A stretch of 64,000 nt of DNA from positions 6,808,001-6,872,000 of the forward strand of contig NC_089739.1 in assembly GCF_035083965.1 (NCBI RefSeq), written 5' to 3'. The notes under the pieces are model-generated. The model did no database searches, was not told where the DNA came from, and saw only the letters and a program-made list of their open reading frames with translations. Position 1 is the first letter of the stretch, and the number at the start of each line of letters is the position of its first letter. The DNA is from Branchiostoma lanceolatum (Eukaryota; Chordata; Leptocardii; Amphioxiformes; Branchiostomatidae). This document shows positions 60,101-64,000 of the stretch, piece after piece. Made by a program: the position numbers and the translations under genes.

Positions 60101-63100
60101 CGTCTTTCGTCAGCGACTGAAGGGAAGAACTGGAAAACCAGGTTTTACAAACTTTGTAAATGGTAATGATGTAAAGACAATTTAGGATCATGGTTCAATA
60201 CACTTCTGTACCCATTGACTGCTGGAATACAAATGCATTTATTCAAAAGTGAGGGTTGGGTCAGTCGGTGTTTGGACAACCAGCCCCGTTCAGAATAAAG
60301 GCTATCCACTATAGAATAGATGCTCCCAACACTGAATCTCATTACATTCTGGCAAAAAATCTTGCAAATCACTTCTGTAGACTTTGACTGTTGAAATACG
60401 AATGCCTTAATTCAAAAGTGAGAACAGGATCAGGGTCAAGACATGTATCTGCGTTTATCCAGAATGATTTAGACAAGAACTGTTTACAAAACTAGGAGCT
60501 TTCTTTCACCTTTGACCTTGCGCACATGCACCTCAAACCGTGAACAAGCTTATGAACCTGTACAAATCATCTGACTTTCATGTTAATAAGTTTGTTTTCT
60601 TAAAAAAACTTTTATAATCATACTGTTGAATCAATTTTCACTTCTGCATCAAAAGTGAAAACCAAGAAATCAAAGACTGGTGTCGGCTAAGTAACTACAT
60701 AAAAGCCACCTAAAATGCCTATCTCACTGGACCCCTGGCACGTTGGGGGCCTCCCTGCATCCTACATTAACATGTAAATTGGATTTGTGTTACTCTTGAC
60801 TTTATCATGGGAATATACATGTATCATGCAAAATGTACAAGTATGACTAAAAAAGACAACAAACCACACAAAGCGTAAAAAGATTAAATTTTGTTTTCTA
60901 TCAATGAAATTCGTTTAGCACGCTGTCAAATCGCTTGGTCGCAGTGAGGTCACTAATGTGCCACAGGTCCAGTGAGACAGGGGCTTAAAGCCCAGCAGCA
61001 GAAGCAGTCTAAACTACAACATTCCTGCTGGTTGGTCAAGCCCCAACTGTATACAAACCAGCCAGCCAACCACATCAAAGCAATTCTCCCATTTCAAATG
61101 TCACATTCCAGGCCCACTTTTAGAAAAATAACACCTTTAAAGTTTAAGAGACCAAAGAGCCATTTAAACTATTGTAACAAAACCTTTTCTGTTTTGTTTC
61201 AATGGATGGATATGAAAAAAAAATGACAACTGTTGTCCCATGCAAATTTCAGGTAGTTAGGTGACTGTAGAACTTCTAGGTTTATGCTTTAATGGAAATT
61301 TTGTTTTTGAAATGATTTTACTGACAGAGGAACAAGAAGCAAACTTCTTTACAAAGTGGCATCTGGCTATGTTTGCCATAGACAACTAATGTCTCGTCTT
61401 GTAACTTTAAATTTAGAAAGCCATATTTGACATTTCACTTTCACTGTTTGTCAGAATCTAAATACTGTTTACAATTTGTGATTAGAATACCAGACTTTGA
61501 TGAAAAGACATTACTGTAAATCTGGAAACTTTCTCAGTGGTTTTATTTCCACAGTTTCCCTGGGATTCCGATGTATGATTAAATATTGTTCCACAGAATT
61601 GTTTCAACTGTGAATTTAACACACCACAAAAACCTCCTTTTCTCTCTTGCCATGAGAGAAAATTATCGCAAAAGTAAATGAACATAAATATCTAGAGTGA
61701 TTTCAACAGATGGTGGAAGATTCAATGACTACCAAGAGTTTTTACTTTGAAGGAAGAGGAAATTATACGGGTACCTACTAGCTGTACTTCAGATGAATAT
61801 GAATACAGTAAACCAGCTATAGAGCTAGGGAGTCATAGTGGTAAGAAAATAAGTAGTAGAGTAGGTGCTCTCAGAACACTGTACCTTTGGAGGATGACAG
61901 CTAAAAGGAGCACCGTCAAGAACAGAGAAAGCTGAGGGTCTGTAGATTGAAGAAAATTATTCATCACAGACAAGAGGTAAAAATCAACAAGAGGTAAAAG
62001 GCAGAGATATCAAAGTAGTATAGACAAGAACTACTATTAATGCAGGGCTCGAAATACTGGGTGCATTTGCACTTTTGCAGGCTATAGGGTAAAGGTAATT
62101 GTGTACACTTGTATACAGAATATTCTTGATATCAAAGAAAAAGCAATATAATCTTTGTTGTACTTGTTTGGTGTATTACTATGTCTTGTTTAGAATTTTA
62201 ACGTTAGCTTTAAATTGAAGTTCTTAAGAATAAGAGAGTCAGTAGGGTTTGCAATTACGTTTTGCTGACATTCTACTACCTTATTTCAAAATTCTTCCTG
62301 AATGTGAATTTCGAGCCCTGTAATGGGATTTAGGACTTTTCAGTACCCTTTCTGAATAAAATGAGGGCAACAGACATAGTTTTTTAAAAAAACTTTGAAT
62401 AATCATCTCCCTAATTTTTCAATATCACAAGTGCAGAGCCACATGTTTTTAAAATAAGAAACTAAACTTTCTTTTGACATCTGTCAAAATTAAGAATCAT
62501 TAAGACAAAATGATAAGACATCGCGAACAGCATCCTCAAGTAGCTAGTGTTTTGCTGATGTTGATTACGGTTTCACTCAAATTTGTCAATTTTTACAAAA
62601 CACCATGATTCTGTAGGCATGGAAATGGCATTCTCTAGAAATGTTCTTTGCGACGCAAACTTCAAAAGCTATTTTAAGCAGCCATAGCTTCTAAGACATT
62701 GCCAACAGCCAAGCATTTCGCTATGCATGTTTGCACTGTATAAATAATGCACCGCTTACCGTAGACTTCCATTTTTTCACAGTGGATAACACGTATTGGC
62801 TCTGAAATAGCTCTTGCTTATTGCTGTTGCATAGCAGCTACACTCATGCATAATAGCAAAATCTAGTAAGCTGCGGCCCTTTATTTCATCATTCATAATA
62901 TCATAAAAGCAATTACCTTTTATATCTTTACAAGACAAAGATAAAACTAAAAAAGTTCACACCGCACGATGCTTTCTTAATTTTCATCCTCAACAACAGA
63001 AAGTGCAGAACGATTTAGATTTATGCATGGCTTTGGAGGCTTTCTTGCTTCTTTAAATAAAAAAAAGTAAATCTTGCTTTTTCAATTTCCGTGAATTTCA

Positions 63101-63928
63101 TTTTTTCTGATACTTACTTCGAAGCTGCTCTTCCAGCTGTTCCATTCTCTCCCTTTTTGACAACTCCAGACCACTCTCGCTGATCGCTGTCGACTCCAAC
63201 ACTTCGTTCCCCTGTTCCGTGGTCTCCGGTTTTGCCAACGACCGCGGGAACACGAATATGGGGAGCGCAAGAACCAAGATGCAACTGCCGCAGAGAAGGA
63301 ATCCCCCCCACCAGCAGCCGACCCAGCGAGGGTCGCTCGGTGAGATCTGCAGCAGATCCATGTTGACTGTCGTGTTGTCTACGTAGATGTTTAGGAAGAC
63401 AGAGCCGAGGAGGAATCCGAGGGCTGGGGCCAGAGCGCCGCTGGCGTATAGCATTCCTGTACAGGGTATATTTGGTGGCATTATATAATAACTGTTTCAT
63501 ATCAGCATAAGAAGGTGTCTAACAGACACTGAAACGTCAGCAGGTGAGATTTATTGGTTGTGTAAAAAGAAATCTCCAATATCCTGTTTCACATCAGGAA
63601 AACACATGGGCGGAGGGGGAAATATTTTAGTTTGAAAAGAGTTCCCAAACCTAGATTTTTGAAGTTTTTCCCCATCTTACAGCGTCTGTTTTCTAGACTA
63701 TTACATAAGCAATAAAAATCTGCAAATTAAACAAGATATTCTCAACCGTGTTGCAGCTAGCTACAGTCCTAGTAGTAAGAATGATAATCATTGTAGATCT
63801 TACTGGATATCGAAAAATCGTTCTGTCTGATCAAGTTTCACAGATATAGATTGTTGTACACTATGATCACCACTGCCTTACCAATGTACAAGGATGAGTT
63901 TTCCTGGTGGTTATGGACAACTTGTGCC
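54155..63928 (-). CDS. SLCO: Solute carrier organic anion transporter (OATP), C-terminal 563 residues
   Basis: Exons in gene order: 63882-63928, 63118-63456, 59543-59707, 58963-59164, 58257-58419, 57165-57337, 56171-56344, 55640-55821, 54155-54402. Phases close; the 5' exons lie beyond 64000. The product is a 12-TM plasma-membrane transporter for large organic anions. The family signature is present as DPRWVGCWWGGFL (usual D-x-RW-I/V-GAWW). The large extracellular loop 5 is Kazal-like (CNVNCGC...YAPVCY...FFSPCQAGC...C). RSVSEEDKPFALGLQ and YLPAPIYYG precede the last TM (GLCAGLKGIGFLFFLIAWLF). The cytosolic tail is long and His/Ser-rich, ending FESNV, a class I PDZ ligand. Subfamily not assigned. 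Introns hold many local duplications and MITEs. Confidence 0.93.
54519..54551 (-). repeat. Duplicate of the last SLCO exon's acceptor border
   Basis: 33 bp identical to 54378-54410, which spans the real acceptor (CTCCAG|GGTTGAGATCC). The copy lies 141 nt upstream in the gene and keeps the CAG. Used as an acceptor, it would add intron sequence with early stops. Confidence 0.9.
55838..58030 (+). repeat. SLCO-intron repeat family, about 125-bp units
   Basis: Copies at 55838-55950, 55964-56010, 57470-57590, 57617-57760 and a fragment at 57990-58025. Shared blocks: GGAATTG.TGTTCAGCACYA, GGCATGGTTTTGAAAAAA, GAATGAAATGATGCTA and TTTGACAATTC..CAGATGGATG. They lie in three neighbouring introns of the same gene. 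Non-coding. Confidence 0.8.
56931..57165 (-). repeat. 77-bp array duplicating an SLCO donor border
   Basis: The end of the exon at 57165-57337 plus its donor (CTCATGGTCACCATCAG|GTC) recurs at exact 77-bp steps: real site 57162, copies at 57085, 57008 and 56931 (position of plus-strand GACC/GACT). The outermost copy keeps an identical donor; the two middle copies read CAAGTCAGT. Each unit also carries a GTTACCATGG-type stretch. Confidence 0.9.
59205..59480. other. SLCO intron, nothing coding
   Basis: Intron sequence with poly-T at 59227-59238. 59395-59425 (CAGGTCCTAGAGACAG) resembles 55310-55325 (CAGGTCCTGGAGACAACCCT), an interspersed fragment. Confidence 0.5.
59750..59987. mobile_element. 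MITE with about 55-bp inverted ends and TTA flanks
   Basis: Left end GGGCCCTGTCACACTTGTGC, right end the inverse of AGCCCCTGTCACACTTGTGC, both continuing into ATGAGTTGC.CATTAACAT. TTA on each side (59747-59749 and 59988-59990) suggests a PIF/Harbinger-type target duplication. It lies in an SLCO intron. Confidence 0.8.
60717..60985. mobile_element. MITE in SLCO intron, relative of 20478-20670
   Basis: Left TCTCACTGGACCCCTGGCAC and right GTGCCACAGGTCCAGTGAGA are inverted copies. The interior shares AAACCACA..AAGCGTAAAAAG and TGAAATTCGTTTAGC.CGCTGTCAA with the 20.5 kb repeat. Confidence 0.75.
61498..63060. other. SLCO intron, repeats only
   Basis: 61498-61680 is a relative of the 52.7 kb GTGGTTTTATTT element. 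The rest is AT-rich without splice-bordered frames. Confidence 0.5.
63530..63575 (+). repeat. Fragment of the 6.4 kb palindrome family
   Basis: GAGATTTATTGGTTGTGTAA followed by AAAG matches the core of the element at 6401-6506. Confidence 0.6.
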
Positions 63929-64000
63929 CTGTGATAAAGTTTCACAGAATCTGTGTATATATTGTTGTACATTATTAACGATCGCCACCATCTTACCAAT
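63882..64000 (-). repeat. Tandem duplication of a 47-nt SLCO exon and its intron (115-bp step)
   Basis: The exon 63882-63928 encodes AQVVHNHQENSSLYI (G shared with the next exon) and ends ATTG|GTAAGG. A second ATTG|GTAAGA stands 115 bp upstream at 63996/63997. Both donors are followed by homologous intron (GTGGYGATC, GTACAACAAT, CTGTGAAACTT). The body of the second exon copy lies beyond the window. Confidence 0.75.

Overview
The window looks like an invertebrate deuterostome genome, most probably a cephalochordate (amphioxus, Branchiostoma). Reasons: intron-rich genes with GT-AG introns; a CBM39 + GH16 beta-1,3-glucan recognition protein, which vertebrates lack; an intron-rich animal nitric oxide synthase; a lineage-type receptor tyrosine kinase; and many tRNA-derived SINEs, MITEs and foldback elements. 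The species call is inference from content; no database was searched.

Layout. 1-15,600: no complete gene. It holds repeats, palindromes, a three-unit satellite and one orphan exon candidate (8749-8955, +). 15,656-22,532 (-): a beta-1,3-glucanase/glucan-binding protein with 11 coding exons, a non-coding first exon and a TATA/initiator promoter, 556 residues. 25,257-28,082 (-): an intronless receptor tyrosine kinase reading frame, cadherin-like + EGF + Ig + EGF repeats + TM + kinase, broken by one in-frame TAA inside a splice-donor-like sequence. 29,765-45,718 (-): a nitric oxide synthase, 26 coding exons, 1,155 residues, with all cofactor motifs, a short FMN-domain insert and a distant first exon encoding a possible lipid anchor. 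47,411-48,687 (+): a four-exon gene for an unrecognised 124-residue protein with a mitochondrial-type leader. 54,155 to beyond 64,000 (-): the C-terminal 563 residues of an SLCO/OATP transporter with a Kazal-like loop and a PDZ-ligand tail. All reading phases in these models close exactly across exons.

How the parts relate. There is no operon. The glucan-binding protein and NOS both fit innate defence, but their adjacency may be chance. NOS and the mitochondrial-type gene are divergent over about 1.4 kb. An 82-bp minisatellite carrying CTCF-like cores lies in that gap and again in intron 2 of the small gene. The small gene and SLCO converge, with opposing poly(A) signals at 50.2 kb next to a cluster of eight RFX X-box motifs.

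Recurring theme. At four exon-intron borders (glucan-binding protein last exon; SLCO exons ending at 57165, starting at 54402 and at 63882-63928) the border itself is duplicated in tandem, leaving decoy acceptors or donors close to the real ones. This, the internal stop in the kinase gene and the two binding-site clusters are the least ordinary features here.
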